Part shown: positions 1-8,848 of the stretch, piece by piece | Layout: the number at the start of each line of letters is the position of its first letter | Numbering within the stretch: the stretch's first letter is position 1 | Origin: Candidatus Butyricimonas faecavium | Lineage (GTDB): Bacteria > Bacteroidota > Bacteroidia > Bacteroidales > Marinifilaceae | Assembly: GCA_944321125.1 (NCBI GenBank) | Contig: CALUKD010000009.1 | Location: 44,347-108,346, forward strand | Length of the DNA stretch: 64,000 nt | Direction: 5' to 3' | Made by a program: the position numbers and the translations under genes | Notes under the pieces: generated by a model | What the model was told of the DNA's origin: nothing | Database searches by the model: none | Seen by the model: only the letters and a program-made list of their open reading frames with translations

Positions 1-2
1 AT

Positions 3-941
3 AATGTTGATGCCAGTTACCGGTATTTACCTTATGTGCAACAGGTATCTAAAAAAGTGAATATTTATGATACATACGAGGAGTATATGGGAAAACTACA
101 GGCAGATTTGGATTCGGCTGAGTTTTTATTGAGCAAATATGAACCTTTATTGACTCATAGTTGTGATGAGCTGAACAAGAATGGAGGGGATGAATATGAT
201 CGTTTAGAGTATTATTGGCGTCAGAATCATTTTAATTACTATGCCGTGTGGGGTTTAAAAGCCAGAATTGCACTTTGGATGGGAGATAAAGAACGTGCTT
301 TGACATATGCGCAAATGGTGAAGGAAGCTCTGAATGCGGATGGGAGTGTAAAATTCCGGTTGGGAACTGCAAATGATATAAATATCACAAGTACTGATCA
401 GGCTGTAAACACGTTGAAGACGGAATGTTTATTTGGATATTATGTGTCATATTATAATTGGCAACAAGAGTTTAATGATAATGCTGCTTATTTTAAGACA
501 CCAGTCTCTAATATAGAGGGATTATTTGATGATAAGAATGATTTTAGGTATACTTTGTGTTGGAAAGTTGATCCGGATGTTTTTACTGGTGAGCCGCAGA
601 ATGTTACGACCTATAAGTACAAAGCTTATAACGATAATTGGATACCTCGAATTCGTTTGGCAGAAATGTATTTGATTATGATGGAGTGTGCACCCTTGGA
701 TGTTGCTAATGTTTTGTATAAAGAATTTTGCGAGTCCCGAGGTACGGAATATAAGGAATTGACGGAGGGTAATCGTATGAATATATTACAAAGAGAATAT
801 TACAAAGAATTTATTGGGGAAGGACAAGTGTTTTATATGAGTAAGCGTCTGGAGGTGGAGAGGATGTTGTGGGGAAATCAGAAATGTGCGGAGGCTCAGT
901 ATGTTTTACCAATTCCTAGAAGAGAGTCTGAAATTATATAA
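3..941 (+). CDS. SusD/RagB-family outer-membrane lipoprotein, C-terminal part (5' truncated by window edge)
   Basis: This is the C-terminal part of a SusD/RagB-type substrate-binding lipoprotein, which caps a SusC TonB-dependent channel at the cell surface. The reading frame is open back to base 3 (codons for NVDASYRYLPYVQ precede the first internal GTG), so the start and the lipobox lie outside the window. Recognisable parts are the TPR-like segment HFNYYAVWGLKARIALWMGD followed by KERALTYAQ, and the C-terminal block REYYKEFIGEGQVFYMSKR that is usual in this family. The partner SusC must lie upstream. It is followed at 13 bp by a DUF4843-like lipoprotein gene, so it heads an operon running to about 5095. 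The substrate cannot be read from this fragment. Confidence 0.85.
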   Translation, partial: NVDASYRYLPYVQQVSKKVNIYDTYEEYMGKLQADLDSAEFLLSKYEPLLTHSCDELNKNGGDEYDRLEYYWRQNHFNYYAVWGLKARIALWMGDKERALTYAQMVKEALNADGSVKFRLGTANDINITSTDQAVNTLKTECLFGYYVSYYNWQQEFNDNAAYFKTPVSNIEGLFDDKNDFRYTLCWKVDPDVFTGEPQNVTTYKYKAYNDNWIPRIRLAEMYLIMMECAPLDVANVLYKEFCESRGTEYKELTEGNRMNILQREYYKEFIGEGQVFYMSKRLEVERMLWGNQKCAEAQYVLPIPRRESEII

Positions 942-954
942 ATTGTAGATTGTT

Positions 955-1497
955 ATGAGAAACATATTATTAATTTTTTTGGTTTGTTGCATGTTTGTTG
1001 CTTGTGAAGAGGAAAAGCTAGAACCTTACACGGGAAATGATGCAGTTCAATTTTATACCACGAATTTTGATAAGGATATTGTGGTTGAGTATTCATGGGG
1101 GATGGCTCTTGATCCGAATGCAGAGTATGATACCTGCTGGATTCCGGTACAAACTATGGGACGGGCTAAGAACTACGATCGTTATTTGAAGCTTGTTCAG
1201 GAAAAAGCCGTGGGGTGGGATTATGTTTATGATCATGTGGGGAATGTCGTGGATTCACTTTCCTACGAGATTCCTAATCAAGCTGTGGAGGGAAAGCATT
1301 ATGTCGCTTTTGATGACCCGGGTTTGCGTGAGTTATTGAAAATTCCTGCAAATGTATTTCGAGTGGATATTCCTGTGGTTATGCGAAAAGATCCGGATAT
1401 GACGGAAAAATTGACGTTGTTGATCCGTCTGGTGGATACGGAAACGATGAAAGTGGGTGATCCCCAATTTACCAAGTGCCAGATAACCATAGAATAG
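955..1497 (+). CDS. DUF4843-like surface lipoprotein
   Basis: This is a 180-residue lipoprotein: the signal peptide ends in a lipobox (CMFVAC) and the mature N-terminus is CEEEKLEP. Acidic residues directly after the lipidated Cys match the lipoprotein export signal known in Bacteroidota, so surface exposure is likely (inference). The body resembles DUF4843, a beta-rich family found next to SusD genes: it has an early AVQFYTT strand and a late LTLLIRLVDTETMKVGDPQF segment. It lies between SusD and a FISUMP-like lipoprotein with gaps of 13 and 21 bp, hence one operon. A role as an accessory subunit of the SusC/D complex is plausible, but no catalytic motif is visible. Confidence 0.7.
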   Translation: MRNILLIFLVCCMFVACEEEKLEPYTGNDAVQFYTTNFDKDIVVEYSWGMALDPNAEYDTCWIPVQTMGRAKNYDRYLKLVQEKAVGWDYVYDHVGNVVDSLSYEIPNQAVEGKHYVAFDDPGLRELLKIPANVFRVDIPVVMRKDPDMTEKLTLLIRLVDTETMKVGDPQFTKCQITIE

Positions 1498-1518
1498 TAA
1501 ATCGGTAAAATTAAGATT

Positions 1519-2553
1519 ATGAAAAGATATATATTTTTGTTGTTATCCATGATAGCTATGTTCTATGCATGTGATTATGCCGGTGATATAAAAGATTATA
1601 AAGAAGATTTGGCAGAAGGAGGTCCGGTGAACACGATCATTGTGAGTCCGAGTGCTTTCACGTTGTATGTAGATAGTGAATTTCCATCCATGTCTTACGT
1701 AAGTGTTCCGGCTAATACGGTAGATTCTGTTGTCGTGTGGAGTTCCGATACTCCAGAGGTGTTGGATATAGATCCGGAGACCGGAGAGCTGAAATGGGGA
1801 ACCGTGAAAAATTGTGAAGTGGTAATTTCTGCAACAAGTGCGACGAGGAAAGGGGTGAAAGGAGAATGTCGGGTTACGGTGAGAAATACTATGGGGGTCT
1901 ATAAGTATTTGGATCTAAGGGCAGAGTTGGGATTATTTGTGATTGATCGAAATATTGGTGCAACGATGGCTTTTGATAAAACGGTAAATAATAATGCAGT
2001 TGAAATTAGAGGGAATTATTATCATTGGGGAAATAATACTCCGGTTGTCAATATGGAATTTGGAGGAAGTGATGGACGGGGGGGTTACTATATATACCCC
2101 AATGGGAAGGTTCTTAAGGGAGGATATCCGGAATTTGATCCATCGTGGAATGCCGAGGGAGAGGATTTTTCGGATTGGAGCCAGGGGGGAGCGACTCCTT
2201 GCCCTGGAGGATGGCGTTTGCCGACAAAAGAAGAGTGTGAAAAAATAATTTATATGACTAACGTTGCTAATTTTGATACTCAACAAGAAAAAACGGCAGC
2301 AAGGGCTTTACGTGAAAAATTGGGGATTCCGATGTCTGGTTATCAAGAAATACCTGGGGGAAACTGGCAGTGGCAACATGGGCTGTTATGGACTTCAACA
2401 TGGGACGCCGAGACTAAAAAAGTTTGGGTTTTGCAGGCTACGAATTCTGGGGATTGGAAGGATACTCCTTGGGAGATGAAAGAGATGGAATTGAAGGGAA
2501 TTGCGATAGCCGTTCGTTGTGTTCGGGATGGAAATGTAGAGGACGTGGAATAG
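1519..2553 (+). CDS. Lipoprotein with Big2-like Ig domain and FISUMP-type C-terminal domain
   Basis: This is a 344-residue lipoprotein with lipobox MFYAC. Residues about 35-120 read as a bacterial Ig-like (Big2-type) domain: IIVSPSAFTLYVDSEFPSM, then WSSDTPEVLDIDPETGEL and a closing CRVTV strand. Residues about 130-335 resemble the Fibrobacter succinogenes major-paralogous (FISUMP) domain: a DRNIGATMAF stretch, a YYHWGN motif, the hallmark CPGGWRLPTKEEC, and a terminal AVRCVRD. Such proteins are surface-exposed in Bacteroidota and are thought to be adhesive or binding modules; no enzyme residues are recognisable. It sits in the operon between the DUF4843-like and the DUF1735-like genes. The exact ligand is unknown. 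Confidence 0.7.
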   Translation: MKRYIFLLLSMIAMFYACDYAGDIKDYKEDLAEGGPVNTIIVSPSAFTLYVDSEFPSMSYVSVPANTVDSVVVWSSDTPEVLDIDPETGELKWGTVKNCEVVISATSATRKGVKGECRVTVRNTMGVYKYLDLRAELGLFVIDRNIGATMAFDKTVNNNAVEIRGNYYHWGNNTPVVNMEFGGSDGRGGYYIYPNGKVLKGGYPEFDPSWNAEGEDFSDWSQGGATPCPGGWRLPTKEECEKIIYMTNVANFDTQQEKTAARALREKLGIPMSGYQEIPGGNWQWQHGLLWTSTWDAETKKVWVLQATNSGDWKDTPWEMKEMELKGIAIAVRCVRDGNVEDVE

Positions 2554-2569
2554 TATTAAATGGAAAGTT

Positions 2570-3862
2570 ATGAAGAGATTTTATTATATATTTTTAAGTT
2601 TATGGGTATTTGCGTCATGTTCGGATGATGACGTGGAATCCTCGGACGTGACTTTAGAGGTTAGGGATTATGTGGAGGAAACCATTTACAATTTTAAGGA
2701 AGATCAAGCTGTTTATTTGTGGGCAACAAAAAGTTGGGCGGATAAAGGTGTATCTAAAGTCGAGTACATGGTAGATGCAAGTGTGTTGGATAATTATAAT
2801 CAGGAACATGGGACAACGCTAAAACTTTTGCCGGAATCCTGTTATCATGCGGAACAAACTGTTTTTGAGGTGACGGACGAGATGAAATATGCTAAATTCA
2901 AAGTAATGTGTTCCCCGGATAAGATTGTGGAATTGGGAACATACGGGAAAATAGAGTATGCTTTACCTTATCGTATATATGTTAATGGGCAGGCGACTGA
3001 GGATCGTTACGGGACAGTGATCGTTGCTTTTAATGTATTGCAACCCTTAGCTCTGCTCGAAACTGGAATTGATACTGTGTATTTTCATCATGAAGACGAG
3101 TTGAGTTTGGATTTATCGTGTTCTTTGAATTTTGATAATCGTTTAACGATACCAGTAGACCTTTTTGCTGATGTTGCTCTCGTGGATGATTTTAATACAG
3201 AGTACGGTACGAATTATGAGGCTGTGGCATCTGAGGCCGTCACTTGGGAAACAAGTCAGATTAGTTTTGAAAGAAAAGAAACGGAAAAAAAAGTATCGTT
3301 TAATGTGAAGGGGGATATGATTCCGGTAGGCGTTTCTCTGTTGCCAATAAGGATGAATGTGGATAATCAGGGTGTTAACGTTGATCCTTTGAATGATCGA
3401 AAATATTTTTTATTTTTCAATGAAATGATAGCTCAAAGTAATTGGGAAGCATTTGTATCCAAGACGTGGCAAGGAAGTGGGGATATTTTGATAGATGGTT
3501 CTTTAGGGGATAATTGGATGGTGGCAGGGGAGGCATCAGAGTTTTGGGTGATATTATCACTTAAAGATGAAAATAAAGTGGCTGACTTTACAGGTGTGGA
3601 AATGTATGTTCAAGATTACGATCCTAATAAGGTGGGACAAAAGAAAGCAGAGATTTATGTCAGTATGGATAAGGAGGAATGGGAATTAGCCGGGACGTAT
3701 AATTTTAAAACTGAAGGTGGAAAACCTAATCTTGACGCTCAACGAGTATATTTCCCAAAGATAACAGGAAAGCATATTAAAATAAATATATCGGAATGGG
3801 AAAATTCTCCATATATCGGTTTTAGAGAGGTCGCAGCAATGGGAGAAATAAAAGATAGGTAG
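2570..3862 (+). CDS. DUF1735-like (BT_3987-type) lipoprotein with discoidin-like C-terminus
   Basis: This 430-residue lipoprotein has mature start CSDDDVESSD. The S-D-D-D after the Cys fits the Bacteroides surface lipoprotein export signal very well. Two tandem copies of a DUF1735/BT_3987-N-like domain can be seen. The first (about 25-155) contains VDASVLDNYNQEHGT and the second (about 165-275) contains ALVDDFNTEYGTNYEAV; each is followed by a strand-rich stretch. The C-terminal 150 residues resemble a discoidin (F5/8 type C) sugar- or surface-binding domain: NWEAFVSK at the start, then MYVQDYDPNKVGQKKAEIYV, and a final IGFREVAAMGEI. It is likely an outer-leaflet ligand-binding accessory of the SusC/D complex. 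It is the last lipoprotein gene before a strong hairpin. Confidence 0.7.
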   Translation: MKRFYYIFLSLWVFASCSDDDVESSDVTLEVRDYVEETIYNFKEDQAVYLWATKSWADKGVSKVEYMVDASVLDNYNQEHGTTLKLLPESCYHAEQTVFEVTDEMKYAKFKVMCSPDKIVELGTYGKIEYALPYRIYVNGQATEDRYGTVIVAFNVLQPLALLETGIDTVYFHHEDELSLDLSCSLNFDNRLTIPVDLFADVALVDDFNTEYGTNYEAVASEAVTWETSQISFERKETEKKVSFNVKGDMIPVGVSLLPIRMNVDNQGVNVDPLNDRKYFLFFNEMIAQSNWEAFVSKTWQGSGDILIDGSLGDNWMVAGEASEFWVILSLKDENKVADFTGVEMYVQDYDPNKVGQKKAEIYVSMDKEEWELAGTYNFKTEGGKPNLDAQRVYFPKITGKHIKINISEWENSPYIGFREVAAMGEIKDR

Positions 3863-3872
3863 TAGTATAATT

Positions 3873-3897
3873 AACAAGGGAGATTATCTCCCTTGTT
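3873..3897 (+). terminator. Perfect 12-bp palindromic hairpin between lipoprotein and thioredoxin genes
   Basis: AACAAGGGAGAT (3873-3884) and its exact reverse complement (3886-3897) flank a single T. The stem is immediately followed by the start of the thioredoxin gene, with no long T-tract on the plus strand. It could therefore act as a partial terminator or as an mRNA-stabilising element that lowers expression of the next gene. Confidence 0.55.
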
Positions 3898-3913
3898 ATT
3901 AAAAAGTAAAAAA

Positions 3914-5095
3914 ATGCGTTTGTTTTTTATGTTTTTAAGTGTATGGATGAGTAACTTCTCCTACGCACAAGAGCGTTCTATTCGTTTAGAAAAAGCGGAT
4001 TGGCAACGGGTTATAGCGAAAGCGAAAGAGGAGAATAAATTACTTTTTATCGATTGTAACGCCGAGTGGTGTAATCCATGTAAAGCTTTGGTAAAAGACG
4101 TGTTCAGCAGGAATGCTGTTGCAGATTTTTATAACGAGAATTTCGTGAGTGTTTCTTATGATATAGAGAAAGATAAATCTCCGGAATTTTTTGATATGCC
4201 TAAAATTTCGTCTATTCCTTTATTGTTATTCGTAAATCCTATAACCTTGAAGATTGTGCACGGTTTTCAGGGGGGGACTGATGAATCGGGAATGCTGAAT
4301 CTTGGGCAGAAAGCTTTGGATGGTGAATGGAATTTGGCGGGAATGCGGGAACGTTATCAGGCGGGAGAACGAGGAGAGGCGTTGCTTATTCCTTATTTGG
4401 GATTGTTAAAATCTTTGTATTACGGAGAATATAGAGAGGTGTTAGCAGGATATTTTAAAGATATGACAGTGGAGCGTTTAGCTATATTGGAAAATTGGAA
4501 TTTATTTGAAAAAGAGGGGAATGATGTTTTGATGCCCGTTTTTCAATTGGCTTGGTATGGGCAGGAGCAGATAGCTCAAAAAATAGGTGTAGAGCGGGTA
4601 AAAAGTAAATTGGAAGAAGTTTTGACTTGGCAGGTCAAGGATAATGTAAGGAGGGTTGACCAAGGAGGATCGGAAAAGAATTACCAGAGATTGGTTGCTT
4701 TAAGAGACTGTATCAAGTCTATGGATTGGAAGGAGAAGGATTTCTGTTTGTTCGTGTTAAACATGGCAGAGAAAGCTTATCAAAGTGATTATGATGACGT
4801 CTTGAAATATTTGAAACGTTTTATTAAGGAATATGGTGTCGGTGATAAGAGGGTCGGAGAATACGTGTATATTTTTTGTGAGAAGTTAAAGGAGAACGGG
4901 AGTCAGAAACAAATCCTGTACGGAATAGGGAAACTTGATCGAGTGGTAGAGAAACAAAAAGATGCGGGAATTCGTTCCCGGTTGATGTATTTGAAAGGAG
5001 ATATGTTGAGGGCAGCCGGTTATGAGAAGGAGGCGATGCGGGTGGATACTTTAGCAACTAAAATATTGAATCCGCATTTTTATGATAGAAAATAA
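3914..5095 (+). CDS. Secreted thioredoxin-fold protein (WCNPC) with long helical C-terminus
   Basis: This is a 393-residue protein with a Sec signal peptide (MRLFFMFLSVWMSNFSYAQ), so it acts in the periplasm. Residues about 25-130 form a thioredoxin domain with active site AEWCNPCKAL and cis-Pro region ISSIPLLLFVNP. The remaining 260 residues look helical and repeat-like, with TPR character, and have no recognised catalytic motif. I chose the ATG at 3914 because it directly precedes the signal peptide; an in-frame TTG at 3893 would add residues coded by the hairpin. It is the last gene of the first SusC/D locus. A thiol-disulfide role on imported substrate is an inference from context. Confidence 0.75.
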   Translation: MRLFFMFLSVWMSNFSYAQERSIRLEKADWQRVIAKAKEENKLLFIDCNAEWCNPCKALVKDVFSRNAVADFYNENFVSVSYDIEKDKSPEFFDMPKISSIPLLLFVNPITLKIVHGFQGGTDESGMLNLGQKALDGEWNLAGMRERYQAGERGEALLIPYLGLLKSLYYGEYREVLAGYFKDMTVERLAILENWNLFEKEGNDVLMPVFQLAWYGQEQIAQKIGVERVKSKLEEVLTWQVKDNVRRVDQGGSEKNYQRLVALRDCIKSMDWKEKDFCLFVLNMAEKAYQSDYDDVLKYLKRFIKEYGVGDKRVGEYVYIFCEKLKENGSQKQILYGIGKLDRVVEKQKDAGIRSRLMYLKGDMLRAAGYEKEAMRVDTLATKILNPHFYDRK

Positions 5096-5153
5096 AACTT
5101 TATAAAAGTGTTGAGATAAGAGATATTCATGTGTTTGTGTTTTATATTGTTAA

Positions 5154-5181
5154 GAAAGTCGTTCGGAAACGAACGGCTTTC
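5154..5181. terminator. Convergent intrinsic terminator hairpin
   Basis: The stem GAAAGTCGTTCG / CGAACGGCTTTC (5154-5165 with 5170-5181, one G-T wobble) has a GAAA loop and is followed on the plus strand by CATATTTT. It ends the thioredoxin operon and overlaps the TGA stop of the AmpG-like gene coming from the other side. Confidence 0.7.
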
Positions 5182-6442
5182 ATATTTTAATATATTTCAC
5201 GGCAATAAAGCTGGGAATGGTACAGAGCATAATCCAAAGAAAGAAATACTGGTAGCCGATTAATTCCTGAATGTAGCCGGAGATCATGCCGGGGAGCATC
5301 ATGCCGAGGGCCATGAAGCCGGTACAAATAGCGTAGTGGGCGGTTTGTTGCGGACCTTTGCTAAAGAGCATCATGAAGTAGGTTAGGGCCGTGAAACCGA
5401 ATCCATAACCGAATTGTTCTATGGCGACAGCGGAGGAGATTAGCCAAATGTTGGATGGGAGAACGAATGCTAGATAAACGTACACGAGGTTGGGTAGATT
5501 CATGGCGGCAGTCATCCACCAGATCCAGTGTTTTAGGCCATTCTTAGCCATGAAGATGCCGCCTAGGATTCCACCTATCGTGAGGGCAATCAGGCCTACA
5601 ACACCATAGATTGTACCAACTTGCATAGTATTTAGTCCCAGCCCACCGACTTCGGGATTATCCAGTAAGAAGGGGGAGGCGATTTTTACAAGTTGTGATT
5701 CTGCAAAGCGAAAGAGAAGAATAAATACTAATGCTGCAATGATTCCTTTCTTTTGAAAGAAGGTGATAAAGGTCTGGAAAAAAGCATGTAACGGGTTACC
5801 ATTTTTTACGGGAATATCATTTTCCGGTTTGGGAAGGATAAATTGGTGATAGAAGAAGAGAAGTACGAATATGGTTGCTAATAAATAGAAGGTGATTGAC
5901 CATGCTTTGGGAACGGCAATTTCTTCCGGGAGCGTGGAGGAATAAATCTTTTCAAGCCAACCGGCGAGCATGACAATTAGTCCTTGCCCGGTAAGCATGG
6001 CGAGTCGGTATGCTGTGTTGCGGATGCCAACGAAAAAGGCTTGTTTCTTTGTGTCAAGTCCCAGCATGTAGAATCCGTCAGTTGCAATGTCGTGGGTGGC
6101 AGAGCTGAAGGCCAATAACCACATGAATGCTAATGAGTAACGGAAAGCATGAGGCCCGGGAAGTGTCAGTGCTATTCCGGCTAATCCTCCACCAATTACT
6201 AGTTGCATGGTGATGACCCACCAACGCTTGGTCTTCACGATATCCACCAGTGGACTCCATAGGGGTTTAATCACCCAAGGCAAGTAAAGCCAACTCGTAT
6301 AAAGGGCTATGTCCGTATTGGTTATTCCCAACCGTTTGAACATGATAACGGCAAGTGTCATGACAACGACATAGGGTAGACCTTGTGCGAAATATAAGGT
6401 GGGGATCCAGGACCAAGCCGATGTTGTGATTTTAGATTTCAT
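5180..6442 (-). CDS. AmpG-like MFS muropeptide permease
   Basis: This is a 420-residue inner-membrane protein with about 12 hydrophobic segments and the AmpG-type N-terminus (WIPTLYFAQGLPYVVV, then LYLPWVIKPLWSPLVD). AmpG proteins import GlcNAc-anhydroMurNAc muropeptides for cell-wall recycling. The segment SSATHDIATDGFYMLGL also matches this family. It is the last gene of a minus-strand cluster after the SpoIID/LytB gene (51-bp gap), and that neighbour also acts on peptidoglycan, which strengthens the assignment. The intergenic gap holds a dispersed AT-rich repeat. A more general sugar MFS role cannot be excluded from sequence alone. Confidence 0.75.
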   Translation of the reverse strand: MKSKITTSAWSWIPTLYFAQGLPYVVVMTLAVIMFKRLGITNTDIALYTSWLYLPWVIKPLWSPLVDIVKTKRWWVITMQLVIGGGLAGIALTLPGPHAFRYSLAFMWLLAFSSATHDIATDGFYMLGLDTKKQAFFVGIRNTAYRLAMLTGQGLIVMLAGWLEKIYSSTLPEEIAVPKAWSITFYLLATIFVLLFFYHQFILPKPENDIPVKNGNPLHAFFQTFITFFQKKGIIAALVFILLFRFAESQLVKIASPFLLDNPEVGGLGLNTMQVGTIYGVVGLIALTIGGILGGIFMAKNGLKHWIWWMTAAMNLPNLVYVYLAFVLPSNIWLISSAVAIEQFGYGFGFTALTYFMMLFSKGPQQTAHYAICTGFMALGMMLPGMISGYIQELIGYQYFFLWIMLCTIPSFIAVKYIKI

Positions 6443-6493
6443 AATTTATGATTTTAGATTCCAACTGCGGGCTAATGTTTGAAGATTGGCAAT
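6078..6493. repeat. Dispersed AT-rich intergenic repeat (core at 6443-6493)
   Basis: The true repeat is 6443-6493, the gap between the AmpG-like and SpoIID genes. It holds TTTATGATTTTAGATTCCA, then a GC-richer insert ACTGCGGGCTAATGTTTG, then ATTTATGATTT and TTTTCAATT units. The same plan (TGATTTTAGATTCCA, GC-richer insert, TCATAAATCGTAAATC units) recurs at 43134-43217. Bases 6078-6442 of this span are AmpG-like coding sequence and contain no repeat. Confidence 0.35.
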
Positions 6494-7885
6494 TTATGAT
6501 TTCATTTTCAATTCTCCGTTTTCAATTGTTTGTAGTTTCGTGTTCGGAAAATAGTGCAATAGGATTTGTTTGTAATCATAGCCTTTGGCACTCATGACAG
6601 CAGCTCCGATTTGACAGAGACCTACTCCGTGTCCCCATCCTGCACCTTTTAATGTGAAACGGGTAATGGTTCCGAAGGAATCTTTGTCTGTTTCTACGAT
6701 AAAAGCCGAGCTGTATAGATGGGACTTGGAAAACGCCTTGCGGATGACGAGTTCTTTCCCGATGATCATGTTTCGTTTTGAACCTTGGATTCGGAGACGG
6801 ATGATTCGTCCTGATACCCCTCTTTCCACGGGGTCTATCGATTGGATGCTCCCGAAATCTATTCCTATACGGGATTTTATTAATGCAGATAGTTCCGAAG
6901 GCGTGTAGGATACTTGCCAACGGAAGAAGTCTTGGGTTTCTTGGTCATAATCGTTGAGAACATTTGACAGGATAGTTTTGTCCCGGGTATTGCAGAACAC
7001 ATCCGGCGTAGAGAGTATCCATTTTCGAGCGTTCTCTTCTTGGGATAAATCGGGGATAGAGGGCTGTGTGTCGCAATCAACCACTTTGGTCAGGTAGGGA
7101 TGCTCCACAGGTTCCCAAGTGTTTTCAAAATATTCGGTCATTCCTCCGCAGCATTTCGAGAATCGGGCGTCACAGATTTTGCCATCATACACGAGAACCT
7201 CTCCCCGGGTAGCATCGATAGCTTGCCGGACAAATGGCGTGTATGCTTTACTAATTCCTTGGTAGCGTTGACAATGATCGTCTGCACACACGTCGAAATG
7301 CTCATGGTCTTCCCGGTCGTACCACCGGATATATTGTTGTTCATCCTGTATACAGGATTGGTAAGTATCTGTTAGTTTTTCACATTTTACTTTTTGGGCG
7401 ATTAGCCAACTGCGGGAAATAACCGCATGAGCTTTCAGGAGTTCCAAAGATGAGGTTGCACTCATTTCGGAAGAAATTACGCTTAATAAATAATCTTCTA
7501 AAGGTAATATGTTGATTGCCGTCAGATGATTTCCTTCGTCTATGATTTTCAATGTACCCTTGAATTTTTGATCTTCCGTGCGTTGCCAGTGAAAATTAAT
7601 CCCGATCATGACATTGAGCAGGTCAAAATCCGCTATTTCCTCGTTTTCCGGTATCAACGTGAAGGGATCCGGAACAGTCTGTATTCCTGAAGATGAATGT
7701 AGGATCAGGTTCTTTCCTTCCTTAGAAATGGTATATTCTCCGGAATATTTTTGATTGTTGTTCCAATAGACCCCGTTCAGTCTGAAAGTGATGACAGGAG
7801 CGAAAAGGATGCCAATGGAAAGAGAGGTTTCCTTCGGTGAATTGTAGGTTGGCTGGTTGCAAGTTACAGGTTCTTTTATCTTCAT
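6494..7885 (-). CDS. SpoIID/LytB domain protein
   Basis: This is a 463-residue protein of the SpoIID/LytB (amidase enhancer-like) family. In Bacillus, SpoIID is a lytic transglycosylase acting on denuded glycan strands. The core is visible at about residues 125-450: LEDYLLSVISSEMSATSS, then LLKAHAVISRSWLIAQK, ATRGEVLVYDGKICDARFS, and the C-terminal GAGWGHGVGLCQIGAAVM. No signal peptide is obvious, and the N-terminal 120 residues are an unassigned beta-rich extension. Its ATG overlaps the stop of the DUF4922 gene by 4 bp, indicating translational coupling. With AmpG next to it, a role in glycan-strand processing or muropeptide recycling is likely (inference). Confidence 0.8.
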   Translation of the reverse strand: MKIKEPVTCNQPTYNSPKETSLSIGILFAPVITFRLNGVYWNNNQKYSGEYTISKEGKNLILHSSSGIQTVPDPFTLIPENEEIADFDLLNVMIGINFHWQRTEDQKFKGTLKIIDEGNHLTAINILPLEDYLLSVISSEMSATSSLELLKAHAVISRSWLIAQKVKCEKLTDTYQSCIQDEQQYIRWYDREDHEHFDVCADDHCQRYQGISKAYTPFVRQAIDATRGEVLVYDGKICDARFSKCCGGMTEYFENTWEPVEHPYLTKVVDCDTQPSIPDLSQEENARKWILSTPDVFCNTRDKTILSNVLNDYDQETQDFFRWQVSYTPSELSALIKSRIGIDFGSIQSIDPVERGVSGRIIRLRIQGSKRNMIIGKELVIRKAFSKSHLYSSAFIVETDKDSFGTITRFTLKGAGWGHGVGLCQIGAAVMSAKGYDYKQILLHYFPNTKLQTIENGELKMKS

Positions 7886-8814
7886 AAATCGTAAATCATA
7901 AATTGCAAATTCTTAAACTGTTCATCGGTAAGGGTTAACTGGGAAAAGAGGTCTTCCAACAAAGGGGCGTCTAGACGGTTGAAATCTTTCTCCCGGGGTG
8001 AGATAATCAGACCTGCGAAGTCTACGCACCCGGGACTGAACAGTATGTTTTCATCTCCTTCCGCGAAGAATTGCCAGGGGCGGTGTTGACGACGGGGAAA
8101 GATGACTACCCACCATTCGTTGTTTTCGTACCAGACGAAGAGGTTCATCATGGGTTCCGGGTCGTTCGGAATGATTTGTCCCATAAGTGACAATAATTGC
8201 TCGAAAATGTCCATTAATTGCTCCTGATTGTTTGAATGGAATATGATATTCTTCCGGAGGTAACGATGGATACTTTCGATTGTTGTCTCTTGTGATTCGG
8301 ATATCCACAAGATTTCTTTCGGGCAGGAGTTTACATCGGTTTCTAAGGGCATGATATGACGTGCTGCCAGTTGGAAATGAAAATGATCCGGGGCGGAGGC
8401 GCCACTACGAGGACCATTGTAGAAAATCGTATATTCCGGGTAAGTTTGTGCTATGGCCAACATATCTTGGAAATGTCCCTTGATTAGCTGGGGAATGTGT
8501 TGCTTTGCCGGAACCGTGTAATGGCGGTCGAATATGGGATAAGGATTTACCCGTATATCCAGCGTGGGATTATAATCGAAACTGGTTTGTTCCAGTGGTA
8601 TGTTTTCTTTACACAGGAAACAGGCTCTTGCCTTGATCGATTGCTCATCTATTTTAGCTACTGCCGATTGGATTCGGTCCGGGTTGTACTGGATACGAAT
8701 TTGGAATCCCTCGAAATCGATAGTACGATAAATGACATTCCGCAAGCGTTTATAATTGTCCCGGGCTAAAGGCCAAGAGGCTAATTGTGTTTTAGTAAAT
8801 TCATCGAAAAACAT
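7882..8814 (-). CDS. DUF4922 protein with HIT/GalT-like nucleotidyl-transfer motif
   Basis: This is a 310-residue cytoplasmic protein matching DUF4922. It carries CFLCKEN (about residue 90), NPYPIFDRHYTVPAKQHIPQ, and the signature SGASAPDHFHFQ around residue 145. A GASxPDHxHxQ motif is the hallmark of the HIT superfamily branch that includes GalT and Ap4A phosphorylase, where the middle His forms a nucleotidyl intermediate. I therefore infer a phosphorylase or nucleotidyltransferase acting on a sugar or dinucleotide substrate. It lies between a glycosyltransferase and SpoIID/AmpG genes. The C-terminal NLQFMIYDL is encoded by a copy of the dispersed AAATCATAAAT-type repeat (7886-7912), so that repeat extends into the coding end. 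Confidence 0.75.
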   Translation of the reverse strand: MFFDEFTKTQLASWPLARDNYKRLRNVIYRTIDFEGFQIRIQYNPDRIQSAVAKIDEQSIKARACFLCKENIPLEQTSFDYNPTLDIRVNPYPIFDRHYTVPAKQHIPQLIKGHFQDMLAIAQTYPEYTIFYNGPRSGASAPDHFHFQLAARHIMPLETDVNSCPKEILWISESQETTIESIHRYLRKNIIFHSNNQEQLMDIFEQLLSLMGQIIPNDPEPMMNLFVWYENNEWWVVIFPRRQHRPWQFFAEGDENILFSPGCVDFAGLIISPREKDFNRLDAPLLEDLFSQLTLTDEQFKNLQFMIYDL

Positions 8815-8848
8815 GAGAAGGAATTGATTTAAGATTTATGATTTTTCT

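Noticed and set aside
5154..5181. Hairpin as regulatory switch of the AmpG-like gene
   Set aside because: Its position at two convergent gene ends is fully explained by termination.
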